DNA from: Streptomyces pseudovenezuelae
GTDB taxonomy: Bacteria; Actinomycetota; Actinomycetes; Streptomycetales; Streptomycetaceae
Direction: 5' to 3'
DNA length: 64,000 nucleotides
Assembly (NCBI RefSeq): GCF_029892565.1
Contig: NZ_JARXVH010000017.1
Coordinates: forward strand, 62,001-126,000
Numbering within the stretch: the stretch's first letter is position 1; the number at the start of each line of letters is the position of its first letter. Below are positions 1 to 8,863 of the stretch, piece by piece. The notes beneath the pieces were generated by a model, which made no database searches, was not told where the DNA came from, and was given only the letters and a program-made list of their open reading frames with translations. A program made the position numbers and the translations under genes.

Positions 1-606
1 CTGCAGGCGGTGGCGCGGAAGGACCCGGAGAAGGCCGTCAAGAACGCCGCGCTGGTCGGCGACATGGGCCGCCAGGCGCTCACGGAACTCCGCGAGATGC
101 TCGGCGTCCTGCGCAGCGGGGACGGTTCCCGGCGCCCGGCGCCTTCGATGCCCCTGGTGGCGGTGGGGGTGGCGGCCGCGGTCGCCGCGTCGCGCGTCGT
201 GGACGACGGCGAGGGCCCCTGCCTGGAGGAACTGGAGGAACTGATCGGCCAGTCGGCCGCCGCGGGCATGGTCGTGGACCTGTCGGTCGAGGGCGAGACC
301 CGGCTGTACGCCGCGGAGATCGAGGAGACGACCTACCGCGTCGTCCAGGAAGCCCTGACGAACGTCCACAAACACGCGGCCGGCGCGAAGACCCACGTAC
401 GCCTCGCCCACCGCGTCTCCGAAATCGCCATGCAGGTCGAGAACGAACCACCCCCCGAGGTCTCCTCAGCCTCCTCCGCCCGCCTCCCGTCCGGCGGCAA
501 CGGCCTCGTAGGCATGAAGGAACGGGTCTCCGCCCTGGGCGGCGTTTTTGTGTCGGGCCCGACGGACGCGGGGGGTTACCGGGTGTCGGCGGTCATCCCG
601 GCGTAG
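1..606 (+). CDS. Sensor histidine kinase, C-terminal part (5' end outside window)
   Basis: This is the last 201 residues of a NarL/DesK-type two-component sensor kinase; the gene enters from beyond base 1. Visible are the end of the HisKA_3 dimerisation helix (ELREMLGVLR near residue 36) and the HATPase_c domain, with an N-box (QEALTNVHKHA) and a G-box (GNGLVGMKERV). In the family this domain binds ATP and phosphorylates the conserved His, which lies upstream and is not visible. The stretch between the two domains is unusually Ala/Val-rich. The gene ends convergently with the SUKH-3 gene, 75 bp away, and I see no clear terminator between them. The cognate response regulator and signal cannot be told from here. 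Confidence 0.9.
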   Translation: MQAVARKDPEKAVKNAALVGDMGRQALTELREMLGVLRSGDGSRRPAPSMPLVAVGVAAAVAASRVVDDGEGPCLEELEELIGQSAAAGMVVDLSVEGETRLYAAEIEETTYRVVQEALTNVHKHAAGAKTHVRLAHRVSEIAMQVENEPPPEVSSASSARLPSGGNGLVGMKERVSALGGVFVSGPTDAGGYRVSAVIPA

Positions 607-681
607 CCCTCCGAGGGTTCGGCGGGGGATTTGCGGCCGGGTGCCGGTGGGTTTTCCCGGCGGGCCTTGCAGCCGCTGCGG

Positions 682-1197
682 TCAGATCGCTGTCAGGCGT
701 GGGGGGTCCATGCCGGTGACCAAGGTGGTCAGGGCCTGTTCGATGGTGGGGCCGAGGTACCAGTCGCCGGTGTGGTCGAGGGCGTAGACGCGGCCTTCCA
801 TGTCCATGGCCAGGAGGGCGTGGGTGTCGGTCTCGGTGCCCAGGGGAGTGACCTCGGTGTCGAGGGCGCGGCCGAGGTCGCCGAGGGTGCGGGCCATGTG
901 GAGGCCGTGCAGCGGGTCGAGGTGGACGGCGGCGGGGGCGATCTGGCGGCCGGGGCCGGTGGGCTTGAGGTGCAGGCCGCCGAACTCCGCCCAGGCCTCG
1001 ACGGCGGCCGGGAAGACGGCGTGCCGGTGGCCGGCCGGCGACTCGTGCTCGCGCAGCGCGTCGGCCCAGAACTCGGCCTGTTTTATGTCCCAGCGCCCGG
1101 GCTGCCACCCCGCGGCGCGCAGCGCGGCGTCGAGGGGGACGGCGAATCTCGTGGAGGTGCGGTCGGCGTGCATCTGCCCTTCGTTCGTCGAGGTCAT
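682..1197 (-). CDS. SUKH-3 domain protein (immunity-type)
   Basis: A 171-residue cytoplasmic protein that I assign to the SUKH-3 immunity family on the arrangement RFAVPLDAALRAAGW near the N-terminus, a central FGGLHLKPTGPG block and a C-terminal YALDHTGDWYLGP block. SUKH proteins are known as neutralisers of deaminase and nuclease toxins of polymorphic toxin systems. It lies 49 bp downstream of a YwqJ-type deaminase gene on the same strand, the classic toxin-immunity order. I therefore infer that it is the partner of that deaminase. No secretion signal is visible. Family assignment is fairly sure; the specific partnership is inference. Confidence 0.8.
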   Translation of the reverse strand: MTSTNEGQMHADRTSTRFAVPLDAALRAAGWQPGRWDIKQAEFWADALREHESPAGHRHAVFPAAVEAWAEFGGLHLKPTGPGRQIAPAAVHLDPLHGLHMARTLGDLGRALDTEVTPLGTETDTHALLAMDMEGRVYALDHTGDWYLGPTIEQALTTLVTGMDPPRLTAI

Positions 1198-1246
1198 GGG
1201 TGGGCGCCGACGGGGCGCCTTGGTGCGGGGGCGGAGGGGAGAAGGG

Positions 1247-1867
1247 TCAGTCGTCGGCCGCCGCCGGGTCGACCACGCGGACGCCGAAATGGGCGCTGAG
1301 GGCGGCGCAGGCGCGGCACGGCGCGGCGAAGCTGCCGTGCAGGGGGTCGCCGTCCTCGCGGATGCGGCGCGCGGTGAGCTTGGACTGCTTCAGGGCCCGG
1401 CGGGCCTCGCCGTTGGTCAGCGGCTTGCGGGCGGCGCGCTTGCTGCGGTCGGCGTCGACGGCGGATATGTGCCGGGAGATCAGGATCGTCTCGGCGCACC
1501 GGCCGGTGAAACGGTCGCGCTGGGCGCTGGTCAGGGTGTCCAGGAAGTCCTGGACGAGCGGGTGCAGCTCAGGCGGCTGATCGCCGCGGGCGGCGGTGCC
1601 GGTGAGGGTGGCGCCGCGCACGGACAGCGCGGCGGCGACGGTCGGGAGTATGCCGTCACGGCGATGGTGGAGGACGGGCGCGTGGGAGGCCTCGGCGCTC
1701 CAGCCGACCCGCGGATCGCCGGACCCAACGGTGCGCGGATCGCCGTACGCACCGCCGTGCTGGTCGGCGTACGCACCACCGCGCGGATCGCCCGCCCGAC
1801 CGGTACCGGAACCGCCGGACGGTCTGCCGCCGGGGTCCGTGTGCGGACCCGTCTGCGTCGCGTTCAT
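1247..1867 (-). CDS. YwqJ-like putative deaminase
   Basis: A 206-residue protein with the zinc-deaminase signature of the YwqJ family: C124-A-E126 in the block FTGRCAETILISRHI, and P-C184-R-A-C187 near the C-terminus. The metal ligands and catalytic Glu expected of cytidine-deaminase-fold enzymes are present. Residues 1-60 are Gly/Asp/Pro-rich and look disordered, with GGAY-type repeats. I chose the ATG at 1867 because GGGAGG lies about 10 bases before it; an ATG three codons earlier is too close to that site. It has no trafficking domain, so if it is a toxin it is not a full secreted effector. It is followed by the SUKH-3 gene and divergent from the WHH/SUKH gene. Confidence 0.8.
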   Translation of the reverse strand: MNATQTGPHTDPGGRPSGGSGTGRAGDPRGGAYADQHGGAYGDPRTVGSGDPRVGWSAEASHAPVLHHRRDGILPTVAAALSVRGATLTGTAARGDQPPELHPLVQDFLDTLTSAQRDRFTGRCAETILISRHISAVDADRSKRAARKPLTNGEARRALKQSKLTARRIREDGDPLHGSFAAPCRACAALSAHFGVRVVDPAAADD

Positions 1868-2243
1868 GATCGTCATCCCCTCCCGAGCATCCCCCCGGAG
1901 GACACAGAGTGCCAAATTCCGTGGCTGGTGCGGAAGCTGGGGCGTCGCGACACGCCCGGGTTTGGGCGGGCAGTCACGGCTCTGTGACCGCCGGTCACGG
2001 AAGCGGAGGGCGGCTGACCGGCGCCCGGTGACCGGTGCGGTCGTACCGCATAGGCTGTCCGCACCGCGTCCGTGCGGTCGACGCCTGGTGCCACACGGCG
2101 GTCGGCACGTGGTGTCGGACGCGGTGAGGTCGAGACGGAAGTCCAGACGGACGTCGAGACGGACGAGACAGTCGATACGGGGTGCAGTGGACGGCCGGGC
2201 CGGCCACCGCGCGCCGTACAGAGTGCCGCAGGGGGCAACCGCC
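1868..2243. promoter_or_regulatory. Divergent intergenic region of the SUKH/deaminase island
   Basis: This 376-bp gap separates the divergent deaminase and WHH/SUKH genes. On the plus strand TAGGCT at 2051-2056 fits a -10 box, with a weak -35 (GGTGAC, 2027-2032) 18 bases upstream. GTCAC/GTGAC half-sites at 1973-1988 form a short inverted repeat, and a three-unit 12-bp tandem repeat sits at 2129-2164. No additional gene is supported here. Confidence 0.45.
2129..2164. repeat. Three tandem 12-bp repeats
   Basis: Three head-to-tail units, GTCGAGACGGAA, GTCCAGACGGAC and GTCGAGACGGAC, occupy the leader between the putative -10 box at 2051 and the start at 2244. A degenerate fourth unit follows. 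They could bind a regulator or be simple slippage repeats. Confidence 0.8.
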
Positions 2244-3233
2244 ATGACGACAGGTCGGCTCGGGCAAGCCGCGCCGCCGAACGCGGCCTACGCCGGGCAG
2301 GTCGTGCATTTCCCGGATCCGGTCCGGGCGGCCCGTCACCCCAGAGGGGTGCGGGTGGACGAGCACGGTTACCCCGACTTCTCCGCCTACGCGCGTGCCG
2401 CCGTGGAGATCGCCGATCCGCCGGAGGGTTTCGGGGTCGACGAACTGCGCCTGACGGACTACGTGTCGGCGAACGCGGCCCTGGCCGCCTCCGGACACGA
2501 ACTGTGGGACACGATCCCCGCGGTGGCCACCCCGCACGGCTGGACCTGGCACCACGTGCGCGGCGGCCGACGCCTCGAACTGGTCCCGGTCGAGGTGAAG
2601 GCGCTGCTGCGGCACCACGGCGGCATCGCGACGGGCAACGTCGACCAGAACAAGCGCGGCACGCGCCCGCTCCAGGAGACCCGCCCCACCCACTTCGGGC
2701 TGCCGAAGTCGGGGGTGGCGGTGACGGAGGCGCAGGTGCAGGGCGTCGAGGAGGACCTCGGCTACCGGCTGCCCGGCGCCTACCGCTCGTTCCTGAAGGC
2801 GGCGGGCGGCTGCGCGCCGGTGGGCACGGCGCTCGACGCCGGCCTCGGGCTGCTGATCGACCAGCCCTTCTTCACGGTGCGCGAGGAGGCGGCGGTCAAC
2901 GACCTCGTCTACGTCAACAAGTGCCTGCGCGACCATCTCACCAAGGACTACCTGTGCGTCGGTTTCGTCCAGGGCGGCCTGCTCGCGGTGAAGGTGAAGG
3001 GCGAACGGATCGGTTCGGTCTGGTTCTGCGCCTACGACGACGCCCGCGACGTCGATCCCTCGATGCCGCCGGCCGACCGCGTGGCGCGGCTGCTGCTGCC
3101 GTGCGGCGAGGACTTCGACACGTTCCTCTCCCGACTCGCGGGCTCTCCGCCGGAGTTGGAGACCGTGGCGAACCTGATGGTGGACGGCGGCTTCGCGCAG
3201 GCGGTGCCGACGGCGGCTTCGGTGGGGGAGTGA
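2244..3233 (+). CDS. WHH-type HNH nuclease-like domain fused to a SUKH domain
   Basis: A 329-residue two-domain protein. Residues about 60-125 carry the WHH motif of the HNH/Endo VII toxin-nuclease superfamily (W102-H103-H104, then LELVP and a downstream HHGG). From about residue 158 there is a SMI1/KNR4 (SUKH) domain beginning VTEAQVQGVEEDLGYRLPGA. WHH domains are normally toxin modules and SUKH domains immunity modules, so a single polypeptide holding both is unusual. The start is the ATG at 2244 behind a GGGGG-type ribosome site; the frame is open far upstream but lacks a better start. The stop is 7 bp before the next start, so the two genes are probably one operon. Confidence 0.8.
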   Translation: MTTGRLGQAAPPNAAYAGQVVHFPDPVRAARHPRGVRVDEHGYPDFSAYARAAVEIADPPEGFGVDELRLTDYVSANAALAASGHELWDTIPAVATPHGWTWHHVRGGRRLELVPVEVKALLRHHGGIATGNVDQNKRGTRPLQETRPTHFGLPKSGVAVTEAQVQGVEEDLGYRLPGAYRSFLKAAGGCAPVGTALDAGLGLLIDQPFFTVREEAAVNDLVYVNKCLRDHLTKDYLCVGFVQGGLLAVKVKGERIGSVWFCAYDDARDVDPSMPPADRVARLLLPCGEDFDTFLSRLAGSPPELETVANLMVDGGFAQAVPTAASVGE

Positions 3234-3240
3234 CTTCTCG

Positions 3241-6105
3241 ATGGTGACGTTCGCGCAGGCGCAGGAGCGCGCGGAGGAATGGATCAACGGCGACGTGCCG
3301 TCGTACCAGCACCGCGAGGTGCGGGTACGGGAGTTCGAGCTCGGCTTCGTGGTGTGGGCCGAGGACCGCGCCGACGGACCGCGCTCGGACGGCGGCACCC
3401 ATCGGCTGGTGATCGCCCGGGACAGCGGCGAGGCGACCCTGTGGCCCGCGCTGCCGGTGGGCGAGGTCGTCCGCCGCTACGAGGAGGAGTACGGCCGCCC
3501 GGACGAACCCACCGACGCGGTGCCGGCGTCGGCCTCGGCGCGGGTGGATCTGAACCAGACGTCCTTCTTGTTGAGCCCGCCGGAGTGGTTGCAGGAGGCG
3601 GCGGACAAGCTGGGCATCCAGGATCGACGCGGTACCTCCGGCGGTTCCGGGGCGAGTGCCGGTGCCGGTGCTGGTTCGGGGGCGGCCGCGGCTTCCGCCG
3701 GTGGGGCGTTGCCCGAGACGCAGGCCGGGGCTCCGGCCGGCGGTGCCGCGGAGTGGCCCGAGGCCGGAGGCAGCGCGGGGGGTGGAACGCCCGGTGGGCG
3801 GAGTACGGGGGTGCCCGACGGCGCTACGCCGTGGGCCGGGACCGACACCAACGCCGATGGCGGCGAGGACCGTTCCGTACCGCTGCCGGCCACCGTGTTC
3901 GCGCCGCCGCTGAGCGACTCGAACAACGCCACGCCCCCCGACGCCCAGACCTCGCTGATGTCGGGCGGGAGCCAACTGCCGCCGACGGCGGAGGAACGGG
4001 CGCTCGACGGTTCCGGCCGGCCGGGGGCCACGCCTCCGCCCGGGCCCGGCGGCGCGCCGTACGGGTACCCGCAGGGCGCCGGTGGTTCCGGTGCGCAGGG
4101 GACGCCGCCGCCTGCGCAGAGCGGTTCCTCGTACGGTTTCCCGCAGAGTGGCCCCAACTCGCCCGGTGCGCAGGGGACTTCGCAGTCCGGGCCGAATGCC
4201 TCCTCTTACGGTTACCCGCTGGACGCTCCGAGTGCGCCGCAGCCGCCGGCTGGTCCTGGTGCGCCGGGAACTCCGCCGGCCGGGCCGAGCGGTTCTTCCT
4301 ACGGCTATCCGCAGGGTGCGCCCGGTACTCCAGGTGCTCCCGGCGCCCCCCAGCCGCCCGCCGGTCCTGGTGTGCCGGCTGCGCCGCTCGCGCCGCCGGA
4401 CGCCGGGGAGATCGCCGATGCGGCCACGAGCAAGGCCGGGCCTCCGCCGCGTCGTGCACGGGGTGCGGGTGGCAACCCGCCGCCTCCGCCGAGCGCTCCC
4501 GGAACTCCGGGTGCGCGGCCGGGGGGTACGCCTCCGCCGCCCGCTCAGGGGCCCGGTGCGCCGGCGGGCGGGTACGTCCCGACGCAGATGGTGTCGTCGC
4601 TCGGCCCCGAGGGACCGGGTGCGCCGCAGGGTCCGGGAGCTCCGGGTGCGCCCAATCCGCCCGGTGCGCCGCAGGCTCCGGGTGCCCCTCACCCGCCCGG
4701 TGCGCCGAACCCGCCCGGCGGTACGCCGCCCGGTGGCGTCCACCAGGCCGCCACGATGTTTGCCGACCCCGGTCGGACGGGCCCCGGTGGGGGAGCGCCG
4801 CAGCCTCCGGGCGCCCCTGGTGCACCGCAGTCTCCCGGTGCTCCCGGTGCTCCCGGCACCCCAGGCGCACCCGCGTTTCCCGGTGCGCCCCAGCCGCCCA
4901 GCGGTCCCGGCATGCCCGGTGCCCAGGGCTCCGGAGGCGGTGCGCGAGGCGCCGTTCACCATGCGGAGACCGTGTTGTCCGGGCCCCCGGTCGGCGGACC
5001 CGGCGCGCCTCCGCCGCCGCAGGCCCCCGGTGCACCCGGCATGCAGCCGGGCGCTCCCCAGCCGCCGATGCCCCCGGCGGGGCAGGCGCCCGGTCAGCCG
5101 CCGGCGTACGGGTATCCGCAGCCGCAGGGGCAGCCGACCGTGGGCCCCGGCTATCAGGCCGTGTTGCGCTACCGCGCGCAGGACGGCTCCGAGCAGCAGT
5201 TGATCCGGCGCTCGGCGCCGGGTACCCCGCACCCGGAGTGGCAGATCTTCCACGAGCTGCGCGGCATGAACGTGCCGCCGGACCAAGTGCTGGAGCTGCA
5301 CACGGAGTTGGAGTCGTGTGAGCTGCCGGGCGCGTACTGCGCGCGGATGATCCGGGAGCAGTGGCCGCAGGCGCGGATCGCGAGCATCGCGCCGTACGGC
5401 ACGGATCACGCGAGCCGGCAGCAGGGCATGCACCAACTGCTGGCGCACCAGGGCGAGTTGCACCAGGTCGCCGACGGTCCCGCGCGCCCGGCGCCGGTGC
5501 GTGCGCCGTTGCCGCCGGTGCAGTCGGCGCCGCCGATCCCGCCGGAGGCGATCGCGCAGGAACTGGCGGCCGCGTTCGGGCCGGGCCTGTTCCGGTTCGA
5601 GCAGGCGGCCGTGTCCCGGCAGGGCGTACCGCCGGTCGTGGCGCACTCGTTGGTCGCGGCGGGGCTGCCGATGGACCTCGGCCCCTTCTTCTGGGCGCAG
5701 GCCCAGCCGGGGCGGCCGGTGCCGACGCTGGCCGAGCTGGCGCAGGAGCGCGGGGTGCGGCCGGCGCCGGACGCGGGTTCGTACCTCGTGATGGGCAGCG
5801 ACTTCGGCAAGGCGATCTGTGTGCAGTACGGGACGGCCAACATCGTGGCGGTCCCCGTGGAGGCGGGACCCGGCGGGGCGTCGGTGCCACCGCAGTTCGT
5901 GAACACGGGCCTGCCCGAGTTCCAGCGGTGCCTCGGGCTGCTCGGCCGCATGTGGCGGCTGCGGTACGGGCTGAACCAGGAGCAGGCGGGCCGCTGGACC
6001 GTCGACTTCCAGGCCCAGCTGGCCTCCCTCGACCCGGCGTCGCTCGGATCGCCGGAGAGCTGGTGGTCGGTCCTGCTGGAGCAGATGTGGGACGGCCTGC
6101 TGTGA
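3241..6105 (+). CDS. Imm35 - Pro/Gly-rich - deaminase-like - SUKH-4 fusion protein
   Basis: A 954-residue protein of four segments. Residues 1-90 resemble the Imm35/YrhB immunity domain. Residues about 100-630 are low-complexity Pro/Gly/Ala sequence with collagen-like GAPGAP runs and recurrent YGYP motifs. Residues about 635-745 resemble the deaminase domain of polymorphic toxins, with H687-T-E689 followed by C693 and C700 as candidate zinc ligands. Residues about 790-954 match SUKH-4. There is no signal peptide. A GGGGGAG ribosome site precedes the ATG. The spacing of the two cysteines (six residues) differs from the PCxxC of classical deaminases, so activity is uncertain. The low-complexity part may be hard to assemble correctly. 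Confidence 0.78.
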   Translation: MVTFAQAQERAEEWINGDVPSYQHREVRVREFELGFVVWAEDRADGPRSDGGTHRLVIARDSGEATLWPALPVGEVVRRYEEEYGRPDEPTDAVPASASARVDLNQTSFLLSPPEWLQEAADKLGIQDRRGTSGGSGASAGAGAGSGAAAASAGGALPETQAGAPAGGAAEWPEAGGSAGGGTPGGRSTGVPDGATPWAGTDTNADGGEDRSVPLPATVFAPPLSDSNNATPPDAQTSLMSGGSQLPPTAEERALDGSGRPGATPPPGPGGAPYGYPQGAGGSGAQGTPPPAQSGSSYGFPQSGPNSPGAQGTSQSGPNASSYGYPLDAPSAPQPPAGPGAPGTPPAGPSGSSYGYPQGAPGTPGAPGAPQPPAGPGVPAAPLAPPDAGEIADAATSKAGPPPRRARGAGGNPPPPPSAPGTPGARPGGTPPPPAQGPGAPAGGYVPTQMVSSLGPEGPGAPQGPGAPGAPNPPGAPQAPGAPHPPGAPNPPGGTPPGGVHQAATMFADPGRTGPGGGAPQPPGAPGAPQSPGAPGAPGTPGAPAFPGAPQPPSGPGMPGAQGSGGGARGAVHHAETVLSGPPVGGPGAPPPPQAPGAPGMQPGAPQPPMPPAGQAPGQPPAYGYPQPQGQPTVGPGYQAVLRYRAQDGSEQQLIRRSAPGTPHPEWQIFHELRGMNVPPDQVLELHTELESCELPGAYCARMIREQWPQARIASIAPYGTDHASRQQGMHQLLAHQGELHQVADGPARPAPVRAPLPPVQSAPPIPPEAIAQELAAAFGPGLFRFEQAAVSRQGVPPVVAHSLVAAGLPMDLGPFFWAQAQPGRPVPTLAELAQERGVRPAPDAGSYLVMGSDFGKAICVQYGTANIVAVPVEAGPGGASVPPQFVNTGLPEFQRCLGLLGRMWRLRYGLNQEQAGRWTVDFQAQLASLDPASLGSPESWWSVLLEQMWDGLL

Positions 6106-6126
6106 GGCGCCGCCCCTGACGCCGTC

Positions 6127-6165
6127 GAGGGGCCGGGCCGGTCACTGTGACCGGCCCGGCCCCTC
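6127..6165 (+). terminator. Perfect 19-bp inverted repeat after the SUKH operon
   Basis: The arms at 6127-6145 and 6147-6165 are exact complements around a single base, 22 bp after the SUKH-4 stop. There is no T-run, as is usual for Streptomyces terminators. Confidence 0.85.
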
Positions 6166-6331
6166 TGCGTTCCCGCCCCCTCCCTGTGCCGTTCTCGTTC
6201 CTGTTCGGGTACATACGCGTACTGACCGTGACCTGTGCGCGGAGTGTCGCGTTATGAACACTTCCGTCCGATACATCAGGATGTGCGGGAAATCATCATT
6301 TCGCGTCCGTTCGGCGGAGAGGGGTTCCAGG

Positions 6332-7219
6332 ATGAGCAGCGCAGCGGTCCCGACCCACGGTTTCGTGGCCGTACGAGGGCGCGGTTACCGCCCCGAACAG
6401 GTCGACGCGTACGCGGTCGGGATCTCCCGCGACCGGGACGCCGCCTGGGAGCGGGCCGCCCGGCTCACCGTGCTCGCCCGGGAGATGGAGGAGGAGACGG
6501 CCCGGCTGCGGGAGACCGTGGCGCAGCTCGCGCCGCAGACCTACCAGACGCTCGGGGAGCGCGCGCGGCACCTGTTCCAGCTCGGTCAGGAGGAGGGCGC
6601 GGCCGTGCGGGAGGGCGCGCGTCAGGAGGCGCGGCGCCTGCTGGACACGGCGCAGGAGTACGCCACCGGCGTGCATGACGCGGCCCAGGCGCACGCCGAC
6701 GAGGTACGCGCCGAGGCCGACGAACGCGCCCGCCACCGTCTGCTCGCCGCGCAGGCCGAGGCCGACGAGATCCGCGTCTCCGCCCGGCGTGAGGTGAAGG
6801 AGGGGCGCGGCGAGGCCCTCGCCGCGCTTCGCGAAGTGCGCCGGCGCACCGCCGGAATGCTCGCCGAGCAGGCCAAGGAGCAGGACGAACGGTGGTCCGA
6901 GGCGGAGCGCGCGGCGGCCGAGCGCGAGGCCGGCCTGGACACCCGCGAGGCCGAACGGGTGGCCCGCGCGGAGGCGTCCCTCTCCGAGGCGAAGCGGGCG
7001 TTCGCGGAGGCCGAGGAATCCGCCCGCCGCTGCCAGGAGGACGCACACGCCCGCGCCACCGAAATCCTCGCCGAGGCACGCGTCCGCGAGGAGCGCACGG
7101 CTCGGGAGACGGAGCGGGTACTGCGCGAGCACGGCGAACGCTGGGACGACGTACAGGCCCAGATGGACTACGTACGCAGCAGCCTTACGGCATTGACGGG
7201 CTCGGCGTCGGGGGAGTGA
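6332..7219 (+). CDS. DivIVA-like coiled-coil protein ('cellulose-binding protein' family)
   Basis: A 295-residue, Glu/Arg/Ala-rich protein. Residues 8-40 (GFVAVRGRGYRPEQVDAYA) resemble the membrane-curvature-sensing N-terminus of DivIVA, and nearly all the rest is heptad-repeat coiled coil. Streptomyces relatives annotated as cellulose-binding proteins include cytoskeletal proteins such as FilP, so a role in polar growth or cell-envelope scaffolding is plausible but inferred. The ATG at 6332 follows GGAGAGG at good spacing; upstream in-frame ATGs lack a ribosome site. It is a single-gene unit, ending convergently with the symporter gene 30 bp away. Confidence 0.75.
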   Translation: MSSAAVPTHGFVAVRGRGYRPEQVDAYAVGISRDRDAAWERAARLTVLAREMEEETARLRETVAQLAPQTYQTLGERARHLFQLGQEEGAAVREGARQEARRLLDTAQEYATGVHDAAQAHADEVRAEADERARHRLLAAQAEADEIRVSARREVKEGRGEALAALREVRRRTAGMLAEQAKEQDERWSEAERAAAEREAGLDTREAERVARAEASLSEAKRAFAEAEESARRCQEDAHARATEILAEARVREERTARETERVLREHGERWDDVQAQMDYVRSSLTALTGSASGE

Positions 7220-7249
7220 CGTAACCCGACTCCCTTGGCCCACCCCCCG

Positions 7250-8863
7250 TCACCCGCCCCTCCGCACCGCTCCCGCCAAGATCCACGCCTCCACCGCCTC
7301 GTACTGTCGTCGCTCCTCCTCCCGCGCCCTCCGTCCGGAGATCACCGAGCCCAGCCAGCCGAAGGCGAAGCCGAGGGGGATGGTGACGAGGCCGGTCGTC
7401 GTGAACGGGAACCAGTTGAAGTCGGCTTCCGGGAAGGCGGAGTTGGGGGAGCCGGTGACGAGGTTCGTGGCGGGCATCAGGAGGAGGACCGCGGTGGTGC
7501 CGCCGATGAGGGTGCAGAGCAGGCCCGTTCGGGTGTAGCGGCGCCAGAAGAGGCTGTAGACCAGGGCGGGCGCGATGGCGGAGGCGCCGAGGCAGAAGGA
7601 GAGCGTCACCAGGGGCTGCAGGGTGCGGTGTTGGACCAGTGTGGCCAGCAGGATCGCCGGGACGCCCACCGCCAGCGCCGAGACGCGGGCCAGCGTCATC
7701 TCCCGCCGCGCCGTCATCTCCCGCACGCGCGCGGCGAACGCGTCGTGGGCGAGGGAGTTGGCGCAGGCGAGGATCATGCCGGCGACGGAGGCGAGGAGCG
7801 TCAGGAAGATCGCCGTGGTGACCGTGGTGAAGAGGAACGTTTCCGCAGTGGAGACGTCCGGGCCGAAGGCCGCCCGCGAGCCCAGCAGATAGGCCGTGTT
7901 GCCCTGTGGGTCCGCCTGCGCGATCGCCGCCCGCCCGACCAGCGCCGTCGCACCGAACCCGACCACCGTGACGACGAGCACGAACAGCACCACCGCCGAC
8001 ACCGCCCACGACATCGACCGCCGCACCTGCCGCGCGCTGGAGGCCGTGTACATGCGCATGGTGACGTGCGGCAGACAGCCGCCGCCCAGGACGACCGTCA
8101 ACTCCGAGACGATCATGTCCAGTCGGGGCTGGGAACCGCCCGTGAACTGGAGCCCGGAGTGCAGGAACGACGAACCCACCCCGCTCTGCGCGGCGGCCGC
8201 GTCGAAGAGCGTGCCCGGGTTCCAGTCGAACCGCCGCAGCACGAGTACGGCGATCACGGCCCCGGACCCGAGCAGCATCACGATCTTCAGGATCTGGATG
8301 AGCGCGGTGCCCTTCATGCCGCCGATCGCCGCGTAACTGATCATCAGCGCGCCAAGACCGATGATGCAGGCGGTCTTCAGGGAGTCGCCGGAGAAGCCGA
8401 GGATGAAGGCCAACAGCTGTCCCGTGCCCGCGAGTTGGACCAGCATCAGCGGCAGCAGCGCGGCGATGGTCACCACGCAGGCGGTCATCCGCACGCCCCG
8501 CCCCGGCATCCGCCGCGCCAGTGCGTCGCCCATGGTGAACCGGCCCGCGTTCCGCAGGGGTTCCGCCAGCAGGAACATCAGCAGCATCAGCGACAGGGCG
8601 GTGCTCAGCGCCAGCACGATCCCGTCGTAGCCGCACAACGCGATGACACCGCCGGTGCCCAGCACGCTCGCCGCGGAGATGTAGTCGCCGGCGATCGCGA
8701 GGCCGTTGCGCAGCGGGGAGAGGGAGCCGTAGCCGGTGTAGAACTCGTCGAGGTCGTCGCGGTCGGGGCCGGTCATCACGCACAGCAGCAGCGTGAGCGT
8801 GGCGATGGCGGAGAACGCGACCAGGGACATGGCCTGGGAGTTCCCGCTGAAACCGTCGGTCAT
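7250..8863 (-). CDS. Sodium:solute symporter, acetate permease (ActP) type
   Basis: A 537-residue integral membrane transporter of the SSS family with about 13 hydrophobic segments. An early block containing YTGYGSLSPLRNGLAIAGDY, then SAASVLG and later GGMKGTALIQ, is typical of cation/acetate symporters. It should import a small carboxylate with Na+ or H+. Its ATG overlaps the stop of the upstream DUF485 gene by 4 bp (ATGA), which indicates translational coupling; DUF485 proteins accompany ActP in many bacteria. Substrate within the family is not certain. Confidence 0.87.
   Translation of the reverse strand: MTDGFSGNSQAMSLVAFSAIATLTLLLCVMTGPDRDDLDEFYTGYGSLSPLRNGLAIAGDYISAASVLGTGGVIALCGYDGIVLALSTALSLMLLMFLLAEPLRNAGRFTMGDALARRMPGRGVRMTACVVTIAALLPLMLVQLAGTGQLLAFILGFSGDSLKTACIIGLGALMISYAAIGGMKGTALIQILKIVMLLGSGAVIAVLVLRRFDWNPGTLFDAAAAQSGVGSSFLHSGLQFTGGSQPRLDMIVSELTVVLGGGCLPHVTMRMYTASSARQVRRSMSWAVSAVVLFVLVVTVVGFGATALVGRAAIAQADPQGNTAYLLGSRAAFGPDVSTAETFLFTTVTTAIFLTLLASVAGMILACANSLAHDAFAARVREMTARREMTLARVSALAVGVPAILLATLVQHRTLQPLVTLSFCLGASAIAPALVYSLFWRRYTRTGLLCTLIGGTTAVLLLMPATNLVTGSPNSAFPEADFNWFPFTTTGLVTIPLGFAFGWLGSVISGRRAREEERRQYEAVEAWILAGAVRRGG

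Noticed and set aside
2938..5646. Long minus-strand frame opposite the SUKH-4 fusion gene
   Set aside because: Arg/Gly-rich nonsense-like product with no ribosome site or domain; shadow of the Pro/Gly-rich coding strand.
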